From Xanthomonas translucens pv. cerealis (lineage in GTDB: Bacteria; Pseudomonadota; Gammaproteobacteria; Xanthomonadales; Xanthomonadaceae), in the NCBI RefSeq assembly GCF_006838285.1, contig NZ_CP038228.1, forward strand, positions 558,001 to 622,000: a DNA stretch of 64,000 nucleotides, given 5' to 3'. Shown in pieces: positions 36,110-45,000 of the stretch. A model generated the notes under the pieces. That model saw only the letters and a list, made by a program, of their open reading frames with translations. It was not told the DNA's origin and made no database searches. Made by a program: the position numbers and the translations under genes. Within the stretch, counting starts at the first letter, position 1, and every line of letters begins with the position of its first letter.

Positions 36110-36509
36110 TGACGAGGCGGCTCGGGTGGTGGGGGCGGGGATGCGCCGCGCCGGCATCCCAGTCACGCGTCCTTGGCGATGCGGTATGCGCGGTAACGTT
36201 CCCCGCCACCATTAACCTTAATGTGATGCCTATTCAGAAATTCCGCGTCGTTATGTTGCTGGCACGAATGGTTATCTCGATCGTTGCGGTGGGCGTGCAT
36301 GCGATGCCATGCGGGGCAACTCCCTTCTTCCGGCGGGACCATGGCCCCTTTTCGGGGGAAGGTGCCCCGCCGGGGCGGATGAGGGGACGGGCGAAGCCTT
36401 GAAACGTTCGGTGCCGCCAGGCGGTCCGTGTCGGCCGTACCCTCACCCCAACCCCTCTCTCCCACGGGGACTCCCTTCGGTCGCCGGTGGAGAGGGGCTC
36501 GGCGTGGCT
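36110..36509. repeat. Intergenic region with a second copy of the extragenic C/G-run repeat
   Basis: No gene. The 5' part is the leader of the receptor gene. From about 36330 to 36495 it carries, in the opposite order, the same modules as the ffh-downstream repeat ('ggcggGACCATGGCCCC...GGGGAAGGTGCCCC' and 'TACCCTCACCCCAACCCCTCTC'). This shows a dispersed family. Confidence 0.7.
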
Positions 36510-37391
36510 TCAGCGGTCGTCGCGCAGCGTGCCGCCGGGCAGGAACACCCAGGTGCGGGTGACCTGCAGGATGTCGATGTTGTCTTCGGTCTGTGGCAGT
36601 GGCGGGAACGGTTGCGCCAGTTGCACCACCCGCATCGCCGCGGCGTCGAGCATCGGCACGCCGCTGGAGCGCAGGATGCGGCTGCTCTCGACGCTGCCGT
36701 CGCGGCGCACGCCGACGCTGATCACCACCTGGCCGCCCAGCCGCTGCCGGCGCGCCGCGTCGGGGTAGTTGAGGTTGCCGACGCGTTCGGCACGATCCAC
36801 CCAGGCGCGCAGGTAATTGGCGTAGGCGTATTCGCGGGTGCTGGCCGAGACGAACTTGCGGTTCGGGCGCTTGGCATACTGTTCCGACCGCAGGTGCACT
36901 TCGGCGGCCAGGCGCGCCATCTGCGCGTCGCGCTGCTCGCGCTGCGCATCCACCGGCTGGGTCGGTGCGTCGGTGCGCGGTTGGGTCTGCGCTGCCGGCT
37001 GCGGCTGCTCGCCGCGCGCGCTGCTGACCACGCGCGGGGTCGGCTCCGGCGCCGCCGCCGCGGTCTGCGCGCGCAGCGCCTGCGGCGCCAGGCCGTCGTG
37101 CTGCTGCGGCACGATGCCGGGCTGGCTGTCGCGCGGGCGCTGCGGCTTGTCGTGGTCGCCGCCGCCTTGCTGGTTGGCCTGGGCCAGGAAATCGGCCTGC
37201 TTCGGCGTTAGCGGAGTGCTGGTCTGGCTGAAGATCACGTCCAGGGTCGGCACCAGCGGCGCGTCGTCGTCGATCGCGAAGCCCACCCCCAGGATCAGCA
37301 GGCCATGCACGATCAGCGACAGCACCAGGGTGGCGCTGAGCCGTTCGCGCTCGCCGATGCGCGGCGCGGGCGTCGCGGCGGCCACGTTCAT
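36510..37391 (-). CDS. TonB-family energy transducer
   Basis: 293 residues. One N-terminal membrane helix ('LSATLVLSLIVHGLLILGVGFA', about 18-39), a Gln/Pro/Ala-rich periplasmic spacer, and a TonB C-terminal domain ('YLRAWVDRAERVGNLNYPDAARRQRLGGQVVISVGVRRDGSVESSRILRSSGVPMLDAAAMRVVQLA'). It would carry proton-motive energy from ExbBD-like partners to outer-membrane receptors. No exbB/exbD is adjacent. Its ATG overlaps the gshB stop (ATGA), a conserved gshB-tonB pairing in xanthomonads, so both are made from one message. Confidence 0.9.
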   Translation of the reverse strand: MNVAAATPAPRIGERERLSATLVLSLIVHGLLILGVGFAIDDDAPLVPTLDVIFSQTSTPLTPKQADFLAQANQQGGGDHDKPQRPRDSQPGIVPQQHDGLAPQALRAQTAAAAPEPTPRVVSSARGEQPQPAAQTQPRTDAPTQPVDAQREQRDAQMARLAAEVHLRSEQYAKRPNRKFVSASTREYAYANYLRAWVDRAERVGNLNYPDAARRQRLGGQVVISVGVRRDGSVESSRILRSSGVPMLDAAAMRVVQLAQPFPPLPQTEDNIDILQVTRTWVFLPGGTLRDDR

Positions 37392-38338
37392 CGCGCCGGG
37401 TGGGCCTCGATGGCGTCGAACAGCAGCCCGGCGATGTTCAGCCCGAACTGCGCGTCCAGTTCGCGCACGCAGGTCGGGCTGGTGACGTTGACCTCGGTCA
37501 GGAAATCGCCAATCACGTCCAGGCCGACGAAGCGCATGCCGCGCCGTTGCATCTCCGGGCCGACCTGGGCGGCGATCCAGCGGTCGCGCTCGCTCAGCGG
37601 GCGGCCTTCGCCGCGGCCGCCGGCCGCCAGGTTGCCGCGGAATTCGTCGCCCTGCGGGATCCGCGCCAGGCAGTAGTCCACCGGCACGCCATCGACCAGC
37701 AGGATGCGCTTGTCGCCAGCGCTGATGTCGGGAATGAAGCGCTGCGCCAGGGCCAACGTGCGGCCGCCGTCGGTCAGCGTCTCCAGGATCACGTTGAGGT
37801 TGGGGTCGCCGCTGCCGCTGCGGAAGATCGAGCGCCCGCCCATGCCGTCCAGCGGCTTCAATACCGCCTGGCCGTGTTCGAGCACGAACGCCTTCAGCGC
37901 GGCCGCATCGCGGCTGACCAGGGTCGGCGGGCAGCAGTGCGGGAACAACTGCGCGGCCAGCTTCTCGTTGAAGTCGCGCAGGCCCTGCGGGTCGTTGACC
38001 ACCTGTGCGCCAGCGCGCTGGGCCACGCTGAGCACGTGGGTGTCGTACAGGAATTCCGCGTCGAACGGCGGGTCCTTGCGCATCAGCACCACCTGCCCGC
38101 TGCCGAACGCCAGCTCGGCGAACGCGCCCAACTCGAACCAGCCGGTCTTGTCGTCGCGCACCTGCAGCGGCGCCGCCTGGGCCAGCGCGCGGCCTTCGCG
38201 CAGCGACAGCCCGCCGGGGCGCACGTAGTGCAATCGGTGCCCGCGGCGCTGCGCTTCCAGCAACATCGCGAAGGTAGTGTCTTTGGCAATCTTGATGCTG
38301 GCGATGGGATCCATCACGACAATGACATCGAACGACAT
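37388..38338 (-). CDS. gshB: Glutathione synthetase
   Basis: 316 residues. 'VIVVMDPIASIKIAKDTTFAMLLEAQRRGH' is the GshB N-terminus; 'MRKDPPFDAEFLYDTHVL', 'NDPQGLRDFNEKL', the ATP-grasp loop 'VLKPLDGMGGRSIFR' and the metal site 'FVGLDVIGDFLTEVNVTSPT' follow. It ligates glycine to gamma-glutamylcysteine in the cytoplasm. ATG 38338 matches the family start. It is the first gene of the gshB-tonB pair and is divergent from the pil-chp operon. Confidence 0.96.
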   Translation of the reverse strand: MSFDVIVVMDPIASIKIAKDTTFAMLLEAQRRGHRLHYVRPGGLSLREGRALAQAAPLQVRDDKTGWFELGAFAELAFGSGQVVLMRKDPPFDAEFLYDTHVLSVAQRAGAQVVNDPQGLRDFNEKLAAQLFPHCCPPTLVSRDAAALKAFVLEHGQAVLKPLDGMGGRSIFRSGSGDPNLNVILETLTDGGRTLALAQRFIPDISAGDKRILLVDGVPVDYCLARIPQGDEFRGNLAAGGRGEGRPLSERDRWIAAQVGPEMQRRGMRFVGLDVIGDFLTEVNVTSPTCVRELDAQFGLNIAGLLFDAIEAHPAR

Positions 38339-38495
38339 GGCGTTACCCGAGGGACTGAACCGAAGATGGTAGCGGGTCGGTGGCGGGGCTGCGCAAGGAG
38401 CGTGGCGCGAGGCGGTGCGGCGCCCTGCGGCGGCAATCAAACTGTGACATAGTGAGTGTTGAAAAGTGATCCACTGCAGAGCTGTGGCGGCGGCC

Positions 38496-38524
38496 TTGAC
38501 AGTCCGAGCGGGTCTTGGGATACA
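38496..38524 (+). promoter_or_regulatory. Possible promoter of the pil-chp operon
   Basis: A perfect TTGACA (38496-38501) stands 17 bp before GATACA (38519-38524), a weak -10, 58 bp upstream of pilG. The strong -35 with a weak -10 would suit an activated promoter. Confidence 0.4.
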
Positions 38525-38581
38525 TGTCGTTTCGCAGCGATGCCGGAACAGATGATGCGTCGCGCGCCTGGGGGCAAGTGA

Positions 38582-38983
38582 ATGAGTGAAAACACGACTG
38601 CGGGTGGGGAACTCGCAGGACTGAGGGTCATGGTGATCGATGACTCGAAGACGATCCGCCGCACCGCCGAAACGCTGTTGAAGCGCGAAGGCTGCGAGGT
38701 GGTCACCGCCACCGACGGCTTCGAGGCCCTGGCCAAGATCGCCGATCAGCAACCGCAGATCATCTTCGTGGACATCATGATGCCGCGGCTGGACGGCTAT
38801 CAGACCTGCGCGCTGATCAAGGGCAACCAGTTGTTCAAGGCCACGCCGGTGATCATGCTGTCCTCCAAGGACGGCCTGTTCGACAAGGCGCGCGGGCGCA
38901 TCGTCGGCTCCGAGCAATACCTCACCAAACCGTTCACACGCGAAGAGCTGCTGGGCGCGATCCGCACATACGTCAACGCCTGA
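38582..38983 (+). CDS. pilG: Twitching-motility response regulator PilG
   Basis: 133 residues, a stand-alone receiver with phospho-acceptor Asp64 in 'IIFVDIMMPRLDGYQTC', 'MLSSKDGLFDKARGRIVGSEQYLTKPFTREEL' being typical of PilG. In Pseudomonas it is phosphorylated by the PilL/ChpA kinase and promotes pilus extension via PilB. It is the first gene of the Pil-Chp operon. Confidence 0.95.
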   Translation: MSENTTAGGELAGLRVMVIDDSKTIRRTAETLLKREGCEVVTATDGFEALAKIADQQPQIIFVDIMMPRLDGYQTCALIKGNQLFKATPVIMLSSKDGLFDKARGRIVGSEQYLTKPFTREELLGAIRTYVNA

Positions 38984-39000
38984 CCAGGGGCAAAGGCACC

Positions 39001-39363
39001 ATGGCTCGAATCTTGTTGATCGAGGACTCACTGACCGACCGGACGGTGTTCACCCAGTGGCTGGAAAAAGCCGGCCACGAGGTGCTCGCCACCGACAACG
39101 CCGAGGACGGGCTGAAGCTCGTGCGCGAGCATGCGCCCAGCCTGGTGCTGATGGACGTGGTGCTGCCGGGGATGAGCGGTTTCCAGGCCACCCGCGCGCT
39201 GTCGCGTGACGAGGCCACCAGGCACATCCCGGTGCTGATCATCAGCACCAAGAGCATGGAGACCGACAAGGTCTGGGGCATGCGCCAGGGCGCCACCGAC
39301 TACATCGTCAAGCCGCCGCGCGAAGACGAGCTGATCGCCCGCATCAACCAGCTGGTGGGCTGA
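39001..39363 (+). CDS. pilH: Twitching-motility response regulator PilH
   Basis: 120 residues, a single receiver domain starting 'MARILLIEDSLTDRTVF' with Asp52 in 'LVLMDVVLPGMSGFQATRAL' and Lys in 'TDYIVKPPREDEL'. PilH is thought to act as a phosphate sink or retraction signal in the Chp system. It begins 17 nt after pilG and its stop is 1 nt before the pilI GTG. Confidence 0.95.
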   Translation: MARILLIEDSLTDRTVFTQWLEKAGHEVLATDNAEDGLKLVREHAPSLVLMDVVLPGMSGFQATRALSRDEATRHIPVLIISTKSMETDKVWGMRQGATDYIVKPPREDELIARINQLVG

Positions 39364-39364
39364 C

Positions 39365-39895
39365 GTGCGTTCGCCCTTCGACATCCTCGAGGCCTATGAG
39401 CGGCGCAGCCTGGCGCACGCGGTGCAGATGCCCGAGCGCGAGTTCGACGAGAACATCTGGCGCGGGGTCGGCTTCCGCGTCGGCAACCGCCATCTGGTGT
39501 CCGACTTCCGCGAGGTGGTGGAAATCGTGCGCATGCCGCCGATCACCCCGGTGCCGGGCGCGCAGCCGTGGCTGCTGGGCGTGGGCAACCTGCGCGGCAA
39601 TCTGTTCCCGGTGGTCGATTTGAAGCAGTTCATGGAAGGCCAGCGCACCTCGCTGCTGGAAGGCCAGCGGGTGCTGATCATGCGCCAGAGCGGCGGCGAC
39701 GTGGCGCTGACCATCGACGAACTGTTCGGCCAGCGCAGCTTCGCCGAGTCGCAGGCGGTGCAACCCGGCGAGTTGGCGCAGGGCCGCTATGCGCATTTCG
39801 TAGACCGCGCGTTCCGCGGCGACACCCACGACTGGGGTGTGTTCTCGCTGTCGCTGCTGTCGCGTACACCCGAATTCCGTCAAGCCGCCGCCTGA
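39365..39895 (+). CDS. pilI: CheW-like adaptor PilI
   Basis: 176 residues from GTG 39365. A CheW domain ('GVGFRVGNRHLVSDFREVVEIVRMPPITPVPGAQPWLLGVGNLRGNLFPVVDLKQFM') couples the receptor PilJ to the kinase PilL. The GTG directly follows the pilH stop, so translation is coupled. Confidence 0.94.
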   Translation: MRSPFDILEAYERRSLAHAVQMPEREFDENIWRGVGFRVGNRHLVSDFREVVEIVRMPPITPVPGAQPWLLGVGNLRGNLFPVVDLKQFMEGQRTSLLEGQRVLIMRQSGGDVALTIDELFGQRSFAESQAVQPGELAQGRYAHFVDRAFRGDTHDWGVFSLSLLSRTPEFRQAAA

Positions 39896-39935
39896 GCGCG
39901 CGGCCTGCCTTCGCATCGAAGATCGAGGTCGAATC

Positions 39936-41972
39936 ATGAGTACTGCAGCGGACGCCCCCAAGGCCAGCAAGCTTGGCAGCGTGGGGACGAGTTTCTGGCT
40001 GGGCCTGTTGGCGCTGTCGCTGATCGTGTTCGGCGCCAATACTGGCGTGGCCACCTGGCAGGGCAATCGCCTGGCCGGCGCCAGCACCGGCGCGGCCGAC
40101 CTGCAGGTGCTGTCGCAGCAGTTGGCCAACCAGGGCCGCGACGCGGTCTCCGGCAACGCGGCCACCTACAAGGAATTCAAGCAGACCAAGGCGCGGGTGG
40201 AGAGCACCGTCGCCGGGCTCAACGCGCGCTATGCCAACGAGACCGGCATCGCCGGCCCGCTGGCCGAGCTCAACCGTACCTGGACCCCCCTGGGCAAGAA
40301 CGCGCAGCAGGTGGTGGACAGCGAACCGGCGGTACTGGCGCTGGCCGGCAACGCCGAGCGCTTCGTCGGCGGCGTGCCGCAGCTGCAGGCGCAGTTGAAC
40401 GAGGTAGTGCGCGCGATGACCGTCGGCGGCGCCCCCGCCGCGCAGATCTACAACACCCTGCAGCAGGTGGTGGTGGCCGGCACCATGGCCCGCCGCGTCA
40501 CCGAGATGCGCGCCGGCGGCAGCGGCGCGGCCAGCGCCGGTGATGCGCTGGCGCGCGACTCGGTGGTGTTCGGGCAGATGCTCGAAGGCCTGCGCAACGG
40601 CAACCAGGAACTGGGCATCACGCCGGTGCGCAACGCTGCCGCACTTGCCGCGCTGGAGCAGTCGCAGGCGCAATGGGCGGCGATGAAGAAGGACCTGGAC
40701 ACGCTGCTGGCCAGCTCGCGCAGCCTGTTCGCCGCGCAGTCCTCGGCCGCGGCGCTGACCGCCGGCTCGGACAAGATGCTCGACGACAGCAAGAAGCTGT
40801 TCGACGCCTTCTCCGCGTTCGGTTCCACCCGCGACACCCGCCTGTTCCCGAACTTCTGGCTGGGCGTGGTGTCCGGCCTGCTGGCGCTGCTGTCGATCAT
40901 CGGCTTCGTATGGACCTCGGTGCGCAGCCGCACCCGCGACCAGGAAATCCGCTACCAGACCCAGGTCGAATACAACAGCCGCAACCAGCAGGCGATCATG
41001 CGCCTGCTCGACGAAATCAGCTCGCTCGGCGAAGGCGACCTGACCGTCAAGGCTTCCGTCACCGAGGACATGACCGGCGCCATCGCCGACGCGATCAACT
41101 ACGCGGTCGACGAGCTGCGCCACCTGGTCACCACGATCAACGACACCTCGGCCAAGGTCGCCATCTCCACCGAGGAAACCCAGGCCACCGCGCTGCAGCT
41201 GGCCGAGGCCGCCGGCCACCAGGCCGAGCAGATCGGTTCGGCGTCCGAGCGCATCAACGAAATCGCCGCCAGCATCGAGCAGGTCTCGCGCAACTCCAGC
41301 GAGTCGGCCGAGGTGGCGCAACGCTCGGTGGTGATCGCCGCCGAGGGCGCCGGCGTGGTCCGCGAGACCATCCAGGGCATGGACCAGATCCGCGACCAGA
41401 TCCAGGAAACCTCCAAGCGCATCAAGCGCCTGGGCGAATCGACCCAGGAAATCGGCTCGATCGTCGAACTGATCAACGACATTTCCGAGCAGACCAACAT
41501 CCTGGCGCTCAACGCCGCGGTGCAGGCCGCTTCGGCGGGCGAGGCCGGCCGCGGCTTCGCGCTGGTCGCCGACGAAGTGCAGCGCCTGGCCGAACGCACC
41601 TCCGGCGCCACGCGCCGCATCGAAGGCCTGGTGCAGACCATTCAAGCCGATACCAACGAAGCGGTCAGTTCGATGGAGCAGACCACCTCCGAAGTGGTGT
41701 CCGGCGCGCGCCTGGCCGAAGACGCCGGCACCGCGCTGACCGAGATCGAGCGCGTCTCCAACGCGCTCAACAACCTGATCAAGAACATCTCCATCGCCGC
41801 GCACCAGCAGTCCGCCGCGGCGACCGACATCACCCAGACGATGGACGTGATCCGTCGCATCACCGGCCAGACCTCGCAGGGCGCCGGCCAGACCGCCGAA
41901 TCGATCGGGCGCCTGGCGCAACTGGCAGCGGACCTGCGGCGCTCGGTCGCCGACTTCAAGCTGCCGGCGTGA
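39936..41972 (+). CDS. pilJ: Methyl-accepting chemotaxis transducer PilJ
   Basis: 678 residues. An N-terminal membrane helix ('FWLGLLALSLIVFGANTGVATW'), a long helical periplasmic sensor region (PilJ repeats), a second membrane helix ('FWLGVVSGLLALLSIIGFVWTSV', about 306-328), HAMP-like sequence, and an MCP signalling domain with the tip 'ISEQTNILALNAAVQAASAGEAGRGFALVADEVQRLAERT'. It senses surface contact or pilus tension. ATG 39936 gives the correct N-terminus. Glu/Gln pairs that CheR would methylate may still exist, but the operon has no cheR/pilK. Confidence 0.95.
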   Translation: MSTAADAPKASKLGSVGTSFWLGLLALSLIVFGANTGVATWQGNRLAGASTGAADLQVLSQQLANQGRDAVSGNAATYKEFKQTKARVESTVAGLNARYANETGIAGPLAELNRTWTPLGKNAQQVVDSEPAVLALAGNAERFVGGVPQLQAQLNEVVRAMTVGGAPAAQIYNTLQQVVVAGTMARRVTEMRAGGSGAASAGDALARDSVVFGQMLEGLRNGNQELGITPVRNAAALAALEQSQAQWAAMKKDLDTLLASSRSLFAAQSSAAALTAGSDKMLDDSKKLFDAFSAFGSTRDTRLFPNFWLGVVSGLLALLSIIGFVWTSVRSRTRDQEIRYQTQVEYNSRNQQAIMRLLDEISSLGEGDLTVKASVTEDMTGAIADAINYAVDELRHLVTTINDTSAKVAISTEETQATALQLAEAAGHQAEQIGSASERINEIAASIEQVSRNSSESAEVAQRSVVIAAEGAGVVRETIQGMDQIRDQIQETSKRIKRLGESTQEIGSIVELINDISEQTNILALNAAVQAASAGEAGRGFALVADEVQRLAERTSGATRRIEGLVQTIQADTNEAVSSMEQTTSEVVSGARLAEDAGTALTEIERVSNALNNLIKNISIAAHQQSAAATDITQTMDVIRRITGQTSQGAGQTAESIGRLAQLAADLRRSVADFKLPA

Positions 41973-42004
41973 GCGGATCGGAACAGGGCGGAAGGACAGC
42001 GCAC

Positions 42005-42088
42005 ATGACGTACCGTGAACATTTCCAGCACACCGCCGCCGCGCTGACGACGCGTGGCGCGTGGCCGTCCGCGGGAGCGCGGCGATGA
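42005..42088 (+). CDS. Candidate 27-residue ORF coupled to pilL
   Basis: It starts MTYREHFQHTAAALTT and ends in a TGA that overlaps the preferred pilL ATG at 42085 (ATGA). A purine-rich GGAAGGA (41989-41995) lies about 9 nt upstream of its ATG. It sits exactly where pilK is found in Pseudomonas. It may be a leader peptide that couples translation, a pilK relic, or chance. No homology is recognised. Confidence 0.35.
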   Translation: MTYREHFQHTAAALTTRGAWPSAGARR

Positions 42089-45000
42089 GCGCGCTGCGCG
42101 ATGCGATGAGTCATGCCGCGCTGGGCTGGGTCAAGCCGGAGCTGGACGAGACCCTGCGGCAGGTGCGCGGGGAGATCGAATACTTCGTCGAAGACCCGGC
42201 AGACACCAGCCGCATGCGGTTCTGCGCCGGCTACCTGCATCAGGTGCAGGGTACCTTGCGCATGGTCGAGCTGTACGCCCCGGCAATGGTCGCCGAGGAA
42301 CTGGAACTGCTGGCCATCGCCGTGCAGAACGCTCAGGTACCCGATCGCGACGAAGCCTGCGCCACGCTGATGCGCGGCACCGTGCTGTTGCCCGACTACC
42401 TGGAGCGCCTGCAGGACGGCCACCGCGACATCCCCATCGTGTTGCTGCCGCTGCTCAACGAGATCCGTGCCGCGCGTGGTGAGCCTGGCCTGAGCGAAAG
42501 CGCGCTGTTGGCGCTATCGCCCGACGCCAGCGCCGCCACCGAGGCCGAGCTCGACCATGCCCGCGGCAGCCTCAGCGGCCGCAACCGCGAACTGCTCGAC
42601 ACCGTCGGCACCGCGATCAAGGAAGAACTGCTGCGGGTCAAGGACGCGCTCGACCTGCACCTGCGCACCGGCGGCGATGTCGCCGCGCTGCAGACCCTGG
42701 TGGACGAACTGGGCAGCGTCGCCGACACGCTCGGGGTAATGGGTCTGGGCGTGGCCCGCGGCGTGGTGGTACAGCAGCGCGATGCGCTGCGCGGCATCGT
42801 CGACGGCGAGCGCCAGGCCGACGAGGGCCTGTTGCTGGATATCGCCGGCGCGCTGCTGTACGTGGACGCCTCGCTCGACGATCAAGTCGCCTATCTCGGC
42901 GCCAGCGCCGGCATCCACGACGACGCCAGCGCCGCCGAGGCGCGGCGCACGGTGGAAGTGCTGGCGCACGAGGCGATCGCCAATTTCGCCGCCGCGCGCG
43001 AGCATTTCGTCGCCTTCATCGAGACCAATTGGGAACACGAGCGCCTGAGCGACGTGCCGCGCCTGCTCGGCGAGGTCGCTGGTGCGCTGCGCATGCTGGA
43101 ACTGCCGCAGCCGGCCGATTACCTGGAAGGCGTGCGCCGCTACGTCGCCACCGAATTGATCGGCAAACGCCGCGTGCCCAGTGGGCGCCAGCTGGATACC
43201 CTTGCCGATGCGATGGCCAGCCTGGAGTACTACCTGGAAGCGCTGCGCGAGCGCCGCCCAGGCCGCGAGGAAATCCTCGACATCACCCGCACCAGCCTGG
43301 AAACGCTGCGCTACTGGCCGCTACCCAGCGCTGTGCCGGCGCCGCAGGGCGTGGTACCGAACGGGGCCCACGCGCCCTTGCTCGCCGAGCCAGGTGCCGC
43401 GCCTGCCGACAGCGTCGCCGCAGCGCCGGGCGCGGTTGTCGCGCCGCCGCTGGCGCCATCCTGGGATCTGGCGCCGGTCGCGGACGCGCCGATCGCTGCC
43501 AGCATGCCGCCGCCGCTGCCGGGCGAGGCGCCGCAGTGGACGTTGCACGAAGACACCGACGTCATGGCGAACGCCGAGGCTGCCGAGCGCATCGACGCCG
43601 ACGCCGACCCGTCCGCCGCGGCGGTCAGCGCTGCGGGCAACGAGGCTGCGTCCGTCGTCGTGTCGTCGTCGATCAGTTTCGATCCTGTCGCCGCCGAACA
43701 GGACGAATGGCCGGTCGCCGCCGAGCCGCTGCAGATCACGACCGACACCCTGGCGTTGGAAGGCGATGCGTTCCGCACCAGGCACGCCGCTGCCGCGCCC
43801 GCGATCGACGAAGCGGCACCGGCCAACTACGGTTTCGACCCGGTGGCCGCCGAATACGCCGAACGCGACGCCAATGCCGGGCACGACGACCCGGCCCTGG
43901 TCATCGTCGATGCCCCGGCCGCCGCACCCACCAACAACGCCCACGACGCGGTGCTGGTGATGGAGCTGGAGGATGCGCCGGCCTTCGCCGATAGCGCGTC
44001 CGACGAGGTCCACAGCATCGTCTGGAACGATACGCCGGCGACCCTGGCCGAGGACGACAGCGACGACGACGCCTTCGCCGCGCCCACCATCGACCTTTCC
44101 TCCAGCGATACCGTGTTCGTGGCCGAGCCCCAGGTCGATCGCGGCCAGGCGCCGCACGCGCATGCCGGCGAGGCAGAGCATGCCGACGCCGATGCAGGCG
44201 CCGAACACAGTCCGTTCGTCGATCTGACCTGGCCCGAGCCGACCCCGGCGCAGGAAGCGCCGGTGCCTGGCGTGCACCAGGCCAGCATCCAGCCGATCGA
44301 GCTGGATCCAGCCTCGGCGGCCTTCCTCGCCGAACTCGACGCCGCCGCCAGCCGATTCGATGTCGACGCTGCGCCTGCCGCGGCCAACACACCCAGCGCC
44401 ACCGATGCAGTCGAAGACGTCGAGTCGCCTGCGCCCGTGGTCGCCATCGATGGCGGCTTCGTCGACGACGGCGGCGACATCGACGCCGACATCCGCGAAG
44501 TGTTTCTCGAGGAATTCGACGAGGAACTGGTCAACCTCGGCAATCTGTTGCCGGCATGGCGCGCCGTGCCGAACCAGCTGGAAAGCCTGCGCCCGATCCG
44601 CCGCGTGTTTCACACCTTGAAGGGCAGTGGCCGCCTGGTCGGCGCGCGTGTGCTCGGCGAGTTCAGCTGGAAGATCGAGGGCATGCTCAATCGCGTGCTC
44701 GACGGCACCCGCGCGGCCAGCCCGGCGGTGCTGACCATGGTCGAACTGGCCCACGAGGTGTTGCCGCAGCTCAACGCCGCGCTGCGCGGGCATGGCGTCA
44801 TCCACGCCGACCTGGACGCGATCCAGGCGGTCGCCGACCGCGTCGCCGCCGGCGAGGACGCCTACTATTTCGCCGCCGTGCCCGCCATTACCGGGGCCGC
44901 GCCGCGCGCCGGCACGCCGGCGTCGGTGGACAGCGTGCTGCGCGAGATCCTCGAAGCCGAGGTCGGCACCCATCTGGAGACGGTCCGCGACTGGCTGCAG

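Noticed and set aside
33281..36112. 943-codon plus-strand frame opposite the Oar-like receptor
   Set aside because: The receptor on the minus strand has a signal peptide, plug and barrel motifs; the opposite frame is Val/Ala/Gly filler.
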